A stretch of DNA of 17,990 nucleotides from an uncultured Acidobacteriota bacterium (GCA_946887105.1 CAMPKJ010000074.1:1-17990), one strand, 5' to 3'; positions 6,914 to 14,847 are shown, numbered from the stretch's first letter. The notes: generated by a model not told the origin, from the sequence alone. Numbers and translations are program-made.

Positions 6914-8168
6914 GTCCCGATTGCGAGAACGCACTCTCCTGATTGCCGCCGTCGTGCTGCGCATCCTCACGTGCGCCGTCCTCGGTCCCACCGGCAGTGA
7001 CCACCACTATGAAGTGATCGAGCACCTCCTGCGCGAGGGCCGGCTGCCGCCGGTCGAGCTGTACGCGCAGGCGTTTCATCCGCCCGCGTACTACCTGCTC
7101 AGCCTTCCGTGGGCCATCGCCGGCGGCGACCGATGGGTCGAACTGTTTTCGCTGCTGCTCTCGATCGCGAACGTCTTCCTGCTCTTCGCGCTCATCCGCA
7201 GATTCGTGGCGGACGAACGCGCGCGCCTGCACGCGATGGCGCTCACCGCGTTCCTGCCGCAGCTGGTGCTCTACTCGATCCTGGTCTCGAACGACACGCT
7301 GGCGATGCTGACCGGCACGCTGGCGTTGCTGGCCGCGCTGCGTTTCGCATCCGATCCGAAACCGGCGAACGCGGCTCTCGCAGGACTGGTCGCTGCATTC
7401 GGACTGCTGACCAAAGGCACGCTCATCGGACAGGCGGGCGTGCTCTTTCTCGTGATCGCGATCGTTTCATGGCGCCGGCTCGCCGGGCGCAGAGTCGCTG
7501 CCTGCATCGCGATCTTCATCGCACTGACGCTCCTCGGCTCGTACAAATACGTCGAGAATCAGCTCCGCTACGGCAGGCCGTTCGTGCACGGAATGGATTT
7601 CGGGCAGCGCTGGGTGCGCGAACAGCAGCCGACCATCACCGGCGTGCGCTCGCTGATCGACGTGAACGTCACCACGCTGCTGCGCGAGCCGTATGGCGAG
7701 CGGCGCGAAGGCGGCTGGACGAATCCGCAATCGGTGCCGCTGCTTTTTTTCGCGACGTTCTGGCATCCGTACGTGCCGGTGTCGAACTTCCGCGCGTCGT
7801 GGCAATGGACGCCGCTGGTCGCGCAGGCGACGTACGTGCTCGCCATCCCCGCCACGCTGCTGATCTTCGCCGGGTGGTGGCGTCCGCGCGCCTGGATCCC
7901 TCTCGCGTTCCTGGCCGCGAATCTCGCCATCGTGATGGCCGCCGGAGTGAAGTACGACGCCTGGTCGACCTTTCAGTCCCGTCTTCTCTTTCCTTCTTTC
8001 GCGGCCATCGCATTCGGCTATGCGTGGGGAATCGAGCGGAGCGGACGAACGCTCGCGCGCATCATCGACGTGGCGTGCGGCGCGCTCTACGCGGCGTTCC
8101 TGACGTACTTCGCGATCGAGATCGCGGCGGTGGTCACGCGGACGCTTGGCTCTCCAGTGCTTCCATGA
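6912..8168 (+). CDS. Polytopic glycosyltransferase, GT39/ArnT-like (GT-C fold)
   Basis: The protein has 418 residues with about 9-11 hydrophobic spans. After the first span comes a short loop with G-S-D30-H-H, then H56-P-P-A-Y-Y-L-L. An acidic residue in the first loop followed by an HPP motif is typical of the PMT/GT39 and ArnT/RgtA-like superfamily. These enzymes use polyprenyl-phosphate sugars and act on the periplasmic side of the inner membrane. The protein probably adds a sugar to the surface glycan, lipid A or a protein; the acceptor is unknown. The ATG at 6912 has no Shine-Dalgarno, and a TTG three codons in (6921) fits the spacing of the TACGAT box better. The 3' end overlaps the convergent GT4 gene by 35 bp, so the last codons of both genes share DNA and no room is left for a terminator. 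Confidence 0.8.
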   Translation: MSRLRERTLLIAAVVLRILTCAVLGPTGSDHHYEVIEHLLREGRLPPVELYAQAFHPPAYYLLSLPWAIAGGDRWVELFSLLLSIANVFLLFALIRRFVADERARLHAMALTAFLPQLVLYSILVSNDTLAMLTGTLALLAALRFASDPKPANAALAGLVAAFGLLTKGTLIGQAGVLFLVIAIVSWRRLAGRRVAACIAIFIALTLLGSYKYVENQLRYGRPFVHGMDFGQRWVREQQPTITGVRSLIDVNVTTLLREPYGERREGGWTNPQSVPLLFFATFWHPYVPVSNFRASWQWTPLVAQATYVLAIPATLLIFAGWWRPRAWIPLAFLAANLAIVMAAGVKYDAWSTFQSRLLFPSFAAIAFGYAWGIERSGRTLARIIDVACGALYAAFLTYFAIEIAAVVTRTLGSPVLP

Positions 8169-9303
8169 CTCCGCGTACTCCGCGCGAGTAATCCCACGTG
8201 GCGATGATCTCGCGCGAGCGCGCCGCCATGCGCGAGCGCAGCTCGGGATCGCCCGCCAGCGCATCGAGATGTCCGGCCAGCGCCGCCACGTCGCCGGGCG
8301 CGAACACGAATCCGTTGTCGCCGTGCTGCACGATGTCGCCGGCCGGGCCGCAGCGGTCGGTGATCGCGATCGGCAGGCCGCTGGCCATCGCTTCGTTCAC
8401 GACCGTCGCGCGCGGATCGTCGAGCGACGGCAGCACGAACACGTCCGCCATCGCGTAATGCTTCGGCAACTCGCTCTGATTGACGAACCCGGCGAAGTGG
8501 ACGCGCAGGTTGCGCTCGTTCGCGAAGCGCTCCATCTCGTCGCGCAGCTCGCCGTTGCCGAGAAAAATCACCGCGGTGCGCTCGCGGTGCTGCATCGCGT
8601 CGAGCGCGCGCAGCAGCGTCATCGGATCCTTGCGCGGCAGGAACTTGCCCGAGAAGACGATGGCCATGTCGTCTTCGCCGATGCCGAAGCGTGCGCGCAG
8701 GGCTTCACGCTCTCCGGGCGCGAAGCGGCTGCCCTCTTCGAAGCGCGCGTTGTCGATCGCCCACGGCACGAGGTGAAAGCGCGATGCATCGGCGCCGTAA
8801 TGGCGGTAGTAGGCGGCGTTCAGCACGCCGCTGACCAGAAAGCGATCGGTGATCCGGAAGATGGTCCGCAGCAATCCGGCCCGCAGCCGCGACGCGAAGG
8901 TCGTCTCCGGCGGCGGGAAGCTGCTGTCGCCGAAGAGGAAGATCGGCGTTCCGCGCATCCGGCATGCGGCCATGCCGAGGAGGGAGGTGATGGTGCCCCA
9001 TCCGAGAAAGAAGATCGCAGCGTCGTGGCGATGGAAGAGCAGCGCCGGCAGGATGCCCGGATCGATCAAGCGCGCGTAGCCGTCGCCGAATCCGAAGTTG
9101 CGCAGGAAGCGGTGCTTGTAGCCGCCGAGGAGATCGAGATCCCAGCGGAAGGTGGTCTGCATCTCCGGATCGCGATAGACCTTTGCGCCGTCGGTCGAGC
9201 AGAAGAGCACCTCGAGATCGAGGTCCGGCTCCTTCGCCAGCAGCCGGAAAAACGGCGCCTGGTATTGGATGACGTGCGATGCGATGAGCGCGACGCGGTG
9301 CAC
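8134..9303 (-). CDS. Family 4 glycosyltransferase
   Basis: The protein has 389 residues and a GT-B layout: an N-terminal domain starting MHRVALIASHVIQYQAPFFR and a C-terminal donor domain from about A214-IVFSGKFLPRKDP, with FLGNGELRDEM and NEAMASGLP further on. At the E-x7-E signature the first glutamate is replaced: D296-x7-E304 (DPRATVVNE). Related proteins with an N-terminal I-Q-Y-Q-x-P motif act in lipopolysaccharide and exopolysaccharide assembly. The start is a GTG at 9303, supported by homology and by TAACGT 6 nt upstream. It diverges from the next gene across a 22-bp gap and ends inside the end of the GT39-like gene (35-bp overlap). It is a single-gene transcription unit. Confidence 0.88.
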   Translation of the reverse strand: MHRVALIASHVIQYQAPFFRLLAKEPDLDLEVLFCSTDGAKVYRDPEMQTTFRWDLDLLGGYKHRFLRNFGFGDGYARLIDPGILPALLFHRHDAAIFFLGWGTITSLLGMAACRMRGTPIFLFGDSSFPPPETTFASRLRAGLLRTIFRITDRFLVSGVLNAAYYRHYGADASRFHLVPWAIDNARFEEGSRFAPGEREALRARFGIGEDDMAIVFSGKFLPRKDPMTLLRALDAMQHRERTAVIFLGNGELRDEMERFANERNLRVHFAGFVNQSELPKHYAMADVFVLPSLDDPRATVVNEAMASGLPIAITDRCGPAGDIVQHGDNGFVFAPGDVAALAGHLDALAGDPELRSRMAARSREIIATWDYSRGVRGVMEALESQASA

Positions 9304-9309
9304 ACGAGC

Positions 9310-9315
9310 ACGTTA
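9310..9315 (-). promoter_or_regulatory. Putative -10 box TAACGT for the minus-strand GT4
   Basis: TAACGT on the minus strand, 6 nt before the GTG at 9303. It shares two bases with the opposite-strand TATCGT box, so the two divergent promoters would be back to back and mutually exclusive. Confidence 0.5.
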
Positions 9316-9319
9316 TCGT
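9314..9319 (+). promoter_or_regulatory. Putative -10 box TATCGT for the plus-strand GT4
   Basis: TATCGT on the plus strand, 6 nt before the ATG at 9326. No Shine-Dalgarno is present, and any -35 would lie inside the divergent gene. Confidence 0.5.
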
Positions 9320-9325
9320 GAACCC

Positions 9326-10408
9326 ATGCACATCGCCATCGTCTGCCGCGCCCTCGGCGTACCCGGCGCGGTCGCGTCGATCGCCCTGCGGCAGGCGCGC
9401 GAGCTCACACGCCACGCGCGCATCACGCTCGTGTCGGACTCCTTGCCGGACGGCATCGACTGGGCGGAAAAGGCACGCGTGCCGATGCCCGACCTGCACG
9501 CGTTGCGGCGCTTTCGGCACGTTCCCGATGAGGTGCTGTTCGGGCGCGGCGTGAATCGCGCCCTGCGCTCGCTGCACGACGTCGACTTCATCCTCGCGCA
9601 CGCGCACAGCGCCGCGCACATCGGCGCGCGCGGGCTGGGGATTCCGTTCGGATTCTTCGTACACGGCGACATCTTCGACCGTCCCACGGGAACGTATGAC
9701 TCGCGACTGACGGCGTTCTATCAATGGATCGCGCCTCGCGCGTACCGGTCGGCGGACGTCGTGTTCGCGCTCGCGCCGTATCTCGCGGAGAAGGTGCGCG
9801 AGCGCGGGGCGCGATACGTGGAGGTCGTGCCGAACGGGATCGATCCGGCGGATCTCGGAGTGCGAGAGACCAAAGCGGTGGCTGCGGCCGCCGCGCTCCG
9901 GATGATCACCGTCGGGCGCCTCTCCATTGAGAAAGGCATCGAGCATCTCCTCGCCGCGTGCCGGCTGCTGGAGATCGACTACGAGCTCACGATCGCCGGC
10001 AGCGGTCCGCTGGAAGCGCAACTGCGCGAGTCCGCGCCGCGGCACGTGACGTTCCTCGGCGCGGTTCCGCGTCACCAGCTCGGCGCCTTGTACGCGCGGC
10101 ACGATCTCTTCGTCACCGCCACGCTCAACGAAGCGTTCGCGCTGGTCGTGCTGGAGGCGCTGGCGTGCGGCCTTCCCGTGGCCGGTACGGACATCGACGC
10201 GCTGCGCGCGGTGATCGTCGACGGCGAAAACGGCCTGCTCGTGCCGCCGCGCGATCCGCGGGCCATGGCGAACGCCATCGAGCGCGTCGCGCGCGACCGG
10301 GCTCTCCGCGAACATCTCGCTTCGAACGCGCGAGCGTCCGTCGCGCAATACAACTGGCCCGCGATCGGCGACCGGATCGCGGAGGTCATCCGTAGAATGC
10401 TCGCGTGA
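9326..10408 (+). CDS. Family 4 glycosyltransferase
   Basis: The protein has 360 residues. It begins MHIAIVCRALGVPGAVASIA; the usual GG of the first loop is reduced to single glycines. The C-terminal domain starts at M193-ITVGRLSIEKGIEHLL. It carries E269-AFALVVLE277, an intact E-x7-E, plus ACGLPVAGTDI and DGENGLLVPP, all standard for retaining GT4 enzymes. The frame is open 57 bases further upstream, but the ATG at 9326 is chosen because homology begins there and a TATCGT box precedes it by 6 nt. The TGA stop overlaps the GTG start of the following membrane transferase (GTGA), so the two are translationally coupled and probably act in consecutive steps. Confidence 0.9.
   Translation: MHIAIVCRALGVPGAVASIALRQARELTRHARITLVSDSLPDGIDWAEKARVPMPDLHALRRFRHVPDEVLFGRGVNRALRSLHDVDFILAHAHSAAHIGARGLGIPFGFFVHGDIFDRPTGTYDSRLTAFYQWIAPRAYRSADVVFALAPYLAEKVRERGARYVEVVPNGIDPADLGVRETKAVAAAAALRMITVGRLSIEKGIEHLLAACRLLEIDYELTIAGSGPLEAQLRESAPRHVTFLGAVPRHQLGALYARHDLFVTATLNEAFALVVLEALACGLPVAGTDIDALRAVIVDGENGLLVPPRDPRAMANAIERVARDRALREHLASNARASVAQYNWPAIGDRIAEVIRRMLA
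10393..10398 (+). promoter_or_regulatory. Putative internal -10 box TAGAAT
   Basis: TAGAAT ends 6 nt before the GTG at 10405, inside the last codons of the GT4. The downstream gene may thus have its own leaderless promoter besides being coupled to the GT4. A GGAGG at 10380 is too far away to act as its Shine-Dalgarno. Confidence 0.35.
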
Positions 10409-11832
10409 CGCAAGAGCGCCGGACCGACCTCACGATCTCGCTGGCGCTCTTCGCGGTCTCCGCGCTGGTGCGCATCCCCTTCCGCGCGCACGAGATCTTC
10501 CACGGCGATTCCTACGGCCTGGCCGCGGGCGTGATGTACACGCTCACCGCGCATCCGCCCGGCTTCATCGGCTACTGCGCGCTGGTGCGGCTCGCGTACT
10601 ACATCGCCGGCGATGTGAATCTCGCGTTCGTGATCGTGAACGTCCTCTCCACCGCCGCCGCCACCTCCCTGACGTACCTCCTCGGGCGGCACCTGTTCGA
10701 TCGCAAGGTCGGACTGATCGCCGCGGTGCTCTACGCCACCAGCCTCGACACGTCGTACTTTGCCGTGACCGCGCTGACCTATGCCGCCGAAGGCGCGTTC
10801 GCGACTGGGGTCGCGCTCACCGGCTGGCTGAGCGTGAAGCGCCGCTCGTTCGGATGGCTGCTCGCGCACTCCGCGGTGCTGGCCATCGGCGGCTCGGTGC
10901 GCCAGACCACGCTCGCGTTTCTGCTGCCGCTCTGGCTGTGGATCGTGTGGCGCTCGGTGCCGCGCTGGCGGCAGCGCGCCTGCGCGTTGGTCGTGCTGGC
11001 GGTGCTGGTCTGGTCGTGGTCGGTGCCGAACGCGCAGCGGCTGGCGAAGTACTGGGACCAGGCGGAGGTCAGCTATTTCGAGAGCGTCTACAAGTTGCAG
11101 GTAGCGATGGAGCAGTATTACGACTCGACGCGTTTCGGCGCGGTCGAGTACGAGGAATCGCAGCCGCGCTTCCACTGGCCGCTGGTCGAGCTCGGCGTCG
11201 CGCTCTGGAACAAGGTCTCGCCGCCGGCTCCTGACGCGCCGCGGGAAGTGCGGGTGGCGTCGGCGTCGCACGCGATCGGCCTGATCCGCTACCAGACCGC
11301 GAAGCTACTGTTCTACGGCGGCGTGGCGCTCGGACTGGCCAGCGTGTTCGTCTTGCTCGCGTTTCTCACACGCGTGCGGCGGACGTTCGACGCGGAACGC
11401 TGGATCTTCCTCGTGCTCTGGGTCCTTCCCGCCGCTCTCTTCTTCGCGCTCAATCACCTCGGCGCATGGGGCTACCTGCTGATCTTCCTGGCCGCGCTGA
11501 CGATCATCGCCTCACAGGCGATCGTGACGCTGACGAAGCGGCCGATGCTGGTCACGGCCGCGATCGCGCTCGTGAATGTGCTGGCGTTCCTGTTCATGCG
11601 CCCGCTCCCCGACACGACCGAGCGCAATCGCCTGATCAACATCGCGCTGCTGCAGTACTCCGCGCCGTCGATCCGCATGCACTACGCGCGGGCGCGGTCG
11701 TCGGGATTCGCGAAAGACCCGCGGCAGTTGCCGGTCGATTGCGTGACGGATGAGTGCCTGGAGAAGAGCTTGAAGAAGGACTTCGCGTTGCCCGCGGAGC
11801 TAGCGCCGGTGAAGCCGCTTCGGGAGCGATGA
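10405..11832 (+). CDS. Polytopic glycosyltransferase, RgtA/GT39-like (GT-C fold)
   Basis: The protein has 475 residues, with about ten membrane spans between residues 10 and 395 and a soluble C-terminal tail of about 75 residues. After span one come H-G-D35-S-Y and H50-P-P-G-F, the acidic first-loop residue and HPP motif of GT-C enzymes that use polyprenyl-phosphate sugars. A YYDSTRFG-containing loop of about 70 residues (about 210-285) lies outside the membrane, probably on the periplasmic side. Two cysteines (LPVDCVTDEC) in the tail might pair. It follows a GT4 with a GTGA overlap. The end overlaps the convergent GT2 gene by 33 bp. The acceptor and sugar are unknown. It is the second GT-C protein in the locus and is only distantly similar to the first. 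Confidence 0.78.
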   Translation: MTQERRTDLTISLALFAVSALVRIPFRAHEIFHGDSYGLAAGVMYTLTAHPPGFIGYCALVRLAYYIAGDVNLAFVIVNVLSTAAATSLTYLLGRHLFDRKVGLIAAVLYATSLDTSYFAVTALTYAAEGAFATGVALTGWLSVKRRSFGWLLAHSAVLAIGGSVRQTTLAFLLPLWLWIVWRSVPRWRQRACALVVLAVLVWSWSVPNAQRLAKYWDQAEVSYFESVYKLQVAMEQYYDSTRFGAVEYEESQPRFHWPLVELGVALWNKVSPPAPDAPREVRVASASHAIGLIRYQTAKLLFYGGVALGLASVFVLLAFLTRVRRTFDAERWIFLVLWVLPAALFFALNHLGAWGYLLIFLAALTIIASQAIVTLTKRPMLVTAAIALVNVLAFLFMRPLPDTTERNRLINIALLQYSAPSIRMHYARARSSGFAKDPRQLPVDCVTDECLEKSLKKDFALPAELAPVKPLRER

Positions 11833-12699
11833 GAGGAGCGACAGCCACGCTCTCCAGTGCCACGGATCCTTCCGCACCGCCTCGCGCAAAACCCGCAATC
11901 CCTTTCGATTCCGCTGCTGCAACAGACACTTCCCGATGAAATACAGCGCCGCTGCTTCTCCGCGCGGCGTGACGCGCGCCGGCCCGATCGCCGCCGCGTC
12001 GGTCAGCGAGCCGTGTCCATCGCGCAACGCCACGGCGATCTCCGTCAAGAAAACCTGCGCGTCGCGGGCAAGGCCACTGATGCTGCGCGCGTCGACCGTC
12101 GCGTCGTACAGGACCTCTTCGGCGATGGCGAACGTTCCGCCGTTCTGCGCGATGCGGATCCAGAGGTCGAGATCCTGCGCCACGCGAAACTCGGCGCGAT
12201 AGCCCCCGGCGCGCGAATACGCATCGCGGCGGAACATGGCCGAACCGTGATGCGGGAGCGCGTGAATGCGACTGGCATCGTCATGGAGCAGACTGCGCCG
12301 CACGTCGTCTCCATCGGCGCGCGCGATGTAGAGCAGGTCGCCGTCGCCATCGACGAACCGGGTCGCGCACGAGACCACCGTCGCGTGCCCGAGCAACGCC
12401 AGCTGTCGCGCGAATCGCTCCGGATGCGACCGGTCGCCGCAATCGTGCCGTGCGATCGCCTCGGCACGCGCTTCCGCGCATCCGCGCATCAGCGCGCGCG
12501 TGAGGCCGCCGTTCGCCTGCGTGATGACGCGCATGCGTGGATCGGTAGTTCCGGCCAGGATCGACGGCGTCGCATCGGTCGAGCCGTCGTCGACGACGAT
12601 CAGCTCGAAGTCGCGTTCCGTTTGCGCGAGGATGCTGTCCAGGGTCGCGGCGAGCGCGGATGCGCCGTTGAAGACCGCCATGACCACCGAGAGCTTCAT
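11800..12699 (-). CDS. Family 2 glycosyltransferase
   Basis: The protein has 299 residues. It begins MKLSVVMAVFNGASALAATL with a clear D-D-G-S-T-D at 37-42. The usual R-x-D-A-D-D metal motif reads R84-H-D-C-G-D89, so the middle acid of the DxD is lost. The R-A-G-G-Y-R and FRVAQDLDLWIRIA blocks (the ED-type acceptor region) are intact. The C-terminus has the FIGKCLLQQRN and KDPWHWRAWLSLL pattern common in this subfamily. The ATG overlaps the TGA stop of the upstream GT2 in an ATGA arrangement, so coupling rather than a Shine-Dalgarno sets the start; the frame stays open far upstream but without GT homology. The stop lies inside the end of the convergent GT-C gene. Confidence 0.88.
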   Translation of the reverse strand: MKLSVVMAVFNGASALAATLDSILAQTERDFELIVVDDGSTDATPSILAGTTDPRMRVITQANGGLTRALMRGCAEARAEAIARHDCGDRSHPERFARQLALLGHATVVSCATRFVDGDGDLLYIARADGDDVRRSLLHDDASRIHALPHHGSAMFRRDAYSRAGGYRAEFRVAQDLDLWIRIAQNGGTFAIAEEVLYDATVDARSISGLARDAQVFLTEIAVALRDGHGSLTDAAAIGPARVTPRGEAAALYFIGKCLLQQRNRKGLRVLREAVRKDPWHWRAWLSLLSSLPKRLHRR

Positions 12700-13613
12700 C
12701 GCAGGTGATCCATCAGGCAGGAGATGCGGCCCATCAGCGGCCATCCGAGAAGCCGCGCGCCGGCGGCGTAGAGGCGGAACTGAATCCGATTGCGATCCGG
12801 CCCAGACGCGTCGCGCGCGAGATCGAACAGCATCCTCGATTCCTGCGGCAGACCGGCATCGGCGTCGAGACGCCGGAGATGAAGCATTACGCGCGCGTGC
12901 TCGAGGATGAGCGCGTGCGCGCGGGCGCGGTCGCGGAGCACGTCCGGTTGCATGCCGAGGGCGGACAGGCGGTCGCGATGGTGATGGCGGACTTCGGCGA
13001 TCCACTGGTCGCAGTAGTGCAGGCGTACTCCGAGGGACGCGATGCGCGCGTCGTACTCCCAATCCTCCTCGTTGCGCAGCGGGAGCCACGCGCCGGCGCG
13101 TCCGAGCAGCGACGCGCGGAACAGCGGCGTGATGGTGTGCCACCAGCGCGATTGCAGCATGGCCGGAAACATCGACTCGACGCGTTCGCCGGTGCGCCGC
13201 GCGGGCGTCTCGAGTAGCCGGCCGTCGGGCAGATGTTCGCGCGTCCAGCCGTACGACGCACCGCACTCCGGATGCGCCTGCAGCCCCGCCACCTGCAGCT
13301 CGAACTTGCGCGGGTAGAGCAGGTCGTCGCTGTCGAGGTGCTGGATGAACTCGCCGCGCGCCGCCAGCCGGCCGGCCTCGCGCGCCGGACCGACGCCGGC
13401 ATTCGGCTGATGAATGACGCGTACGAGCTCGGGATGCTCGGCGGCGATCGCATCGGCGACCGCGCTCGTGTCGTCCGTCGAGCCGTCGTCGATGATGATC
13501 AGCTCGAGGTTCCGGTACGTCTGCGCGAAGACCGTGTCCGCCGCCTCGCGCAGCTCGGCCGCGCGGTTGTAGACCGGGAGGATCGTGCTCACGAGACCGG
13601 GACGCGTTTCCAT
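12696..13613 (-). CDS. Family 2 glycosyltransferase
   Basis: The protein has 305 residues. It begins METRPGLVSTILPVYNRAAE, with IIIDDGSTDDTS at 39-50, NAGVGPAREAG at 71-81 and the metal motif D94-S-D-D97 (QHLDSDDLLYP). This is a canonical inverting GT2 GT-A domain of about 220 residues, followed by a helical C-terminal part. It should add one sugar at the cytoplasmic face of the membrane. The ATG at 13613 is preferred over the open extension to 13661 because homology begins there and a TATCCT box lies 7 nt before it. It is divergent from the GT4 at 13639 across 25 bp and coupled to the next GT2 by ATGA. Confidence 0.9.
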   Translation of the reverse strand: METRPGLVSTILPVYNRAAELREAADTVFAQTYRNLELIIIDDGSTDDTSAVADAIAAEHPELVRVIHQPNAGVGPAREAGRLAARGEFIQHLDSDDLLYPRKFELQVAGLQAHPECGASYGWTREHLPDGRLLETPARRTGERVESMFPAMLQSRWWHTITPLFRASLLGRAGAWLPLRNEEDWEYDARIASLGVRLHYCDQWIAEVRHHHRDRLSALGMQPDVLRDRARAHALILEHARVMLHLRRLDADAGLPQESRMLFDLARDASGPDRNRIQFRLYAAGARLLGWPLMGRISCLMDHLR

Positions 13614-13620
13614 CGCCGAG

Positions 13621-13626
13621 AGGATA
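13621..13626 (-). promoter_or_regulatory. Putative -10 box TATCCT for the minus-strand GT2 pair
   Basis: TATCCT on the minus strand, 7 nt before the ATG at 13613. It shares two bases with the plus-strand TACGAT box, repeating the back-to-back layout at 9310-9319. Confidence 0.5.
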
Positions 13627-13630
13627 CGAT
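13625..13630 (+). promoter_or_regulatory. Putative -10 box TACGAT for the plus-strand GT4
   Basis: TACGAT on the plus strand, 8 nt before the ATG at 13639, with no Shine-Dalgarno between them. Confidence 0.5.
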
Positions 13631-13638
13631 GGCCGCCG

Positions 13639-14847
13639 ATGACGCGCGTCCTGATCTGCACGCCGACGTACTACCTGCAGGGCGGCGTCGAGCGGATCAT
13701 GGAGTCGCTGGCCGCGGACCTTCCGCAACGCGGCATCGACGTGCAGTTCGCGCTCGCGAAGGGTGCGCGCTTTCACGATCCGGCGAAGTTCCGCGCCGCA
13801 TTTCCGGGCATTCGCGGCGTCGACGTCGACGGCACCAGCGGCACCGTTTACGGGCGGCGGCGCGCGCTGCGGCGGGTGATCCTCGAGACCGATGCGGACG
13901 TCGTGCTGATGGCGCGGATGTTCGACGCGTATCCCGTGGTGTCGCAGCTGAAGCTCGAGGGACACCGCACGCGTCTGGCCGTGACGATCCAGGCGTTCGA
14001 GAGCGATTACTTCGCGGACCTGGAGCGCTATCAGGACTTCGTCGATCTCTGCGTCGCCAGCGGCGAACGGATCGCGGACGAGGTGCGGCGGCGTACGTCC
14101 GTGCCGGTGGTGAGCATTCCTGGCGGTGTGGCGCCGCCGCGCCGTGTTCGCGAAGCGCATGACGGTCCAATGCGCTTCGGCTACGTCGGACGCGTGCAGC
14201 AGATCCAGAAACGCGTGCTCGACCTGCCGCTGCTCGTGGAGCGGCTGACCCTTCCGTTCACGCTCGACGTCGCCGGCGATGGCACGGAGCTCGACGAGCT
14301 GCGTGCGCACTTGCCGGATGCGCGTTTTCACGGCTGGCTATCGACCGCGGAGTTGTACGAGCGCGTCTATCCGGAGCTCGACGTGCTGGTGCACTTCGCG
14401 GAGTTCGAGGGGATGACCATCGCCCCGCGCGAGGCGATGGCACACGGCGTCGTGCCGGTGATCGCGCGCAACGTCGGCGCGGAGGATTTCATCGACGGCG
14501 TAAATGCGCTGACGTTCGAGATCGGCGACATCGCCGCGGCGGCGGATGCCGTCGAGCGCCTGCATCGCGATCGCGCCTTGTTCGAGCGGCTGTCGGCAAA
14601 CGCACGCGACTCGCAACGCGGCATCCGTTCCGCGGAAGGCGCGAGCGATGCGTGGGCGGCGGCCTTGCGCGAGACCGCCGTCCGCGCGTCGCGCGCCGGA
14701 CGGACGCTGCCGCTCGCGCCGCGCGATCGGGGACTGTTGTCGCGACTCGGCGTACCGGATGCGATTGCGGAGATCGTGCGCCGCATGCGCAAGCGCAAAC
14801 ACGGCGACCCGGGCAGCGAATGGCCGCACTGGAGCGGACAGCCGTAA
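13639..14847 (+). CDS. Family 4 glycosyltransferase
   Basis: The protein has 402 residues. The N-terminus (MTRVLICTPTYYLQGGVERIMESL) has the G15-G16-V-E-R loop typical of GT4. The donor domain starts at M178-RFGYVGRVQQIQKRVLDL and holds D209-VAGDGTELDELR and E257-GMTIAPRE265, a full E-x7-E. The C-terminus carries about 55 extra basic residues after the usual end of the fold, which may contact the membrane or partner proteins. The ATG at 13639 is chosen over the open extension to 13585, which would overlap the divergent GT2. It is followed after 22 bp by the GT2/GT7C-like gene on the same strand, which has its own putative box. The sugar specificity is unknown. Confidence 0.88.
   Translation: MTRVLICTPTYYLQGGVERIMESLAADLPQRGIDVQFALAKGARFHDPAKFRAAFPGIRGVDVDGTSGTVYGRRRALRRVILETDADVVLMARMFDAYPVVSQLKLEGHRTRLAVTIQAFESDYFADLERYQDFVDLCVASGERIADEVRRRTSVPVVSIPGGVAPPRRVREAHDGPMRFGYVGRVQQIQKRVLDLPLLVERLTLPFTLDVAGDGTELDELRAHLPDARFHGWLSTAELYERVYPELDVLVHFAEFEGMTIAPREAMAHGVVPVIARNVGAEDFIDGVNALTFEIGDIAAAADAVERLHRDRALFERLSANARDSQRGIRSAEGASDAWAAALRETAVRASRAGRTLPLAPRDRGLLSRLGVPDAIAEIVRRMRKRKHGDPGSEWPHWSGQP

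Noticed and set aside
8705..10348. 547-codon minus-strand frame across the divergent GT4 pair
   Set aside because: It crosses the 22-bp divergent gap and both well-supported GT4 genes; no motif is visible.
11800..14331. 843-codon minus-strand frame that includes GT2 at its end
   Set aside because: Only the last 299 residues match a glycosyltransferase; the rest is a shadow of another GT2 and an antisense GT4. It was not kept as a fusion protein.
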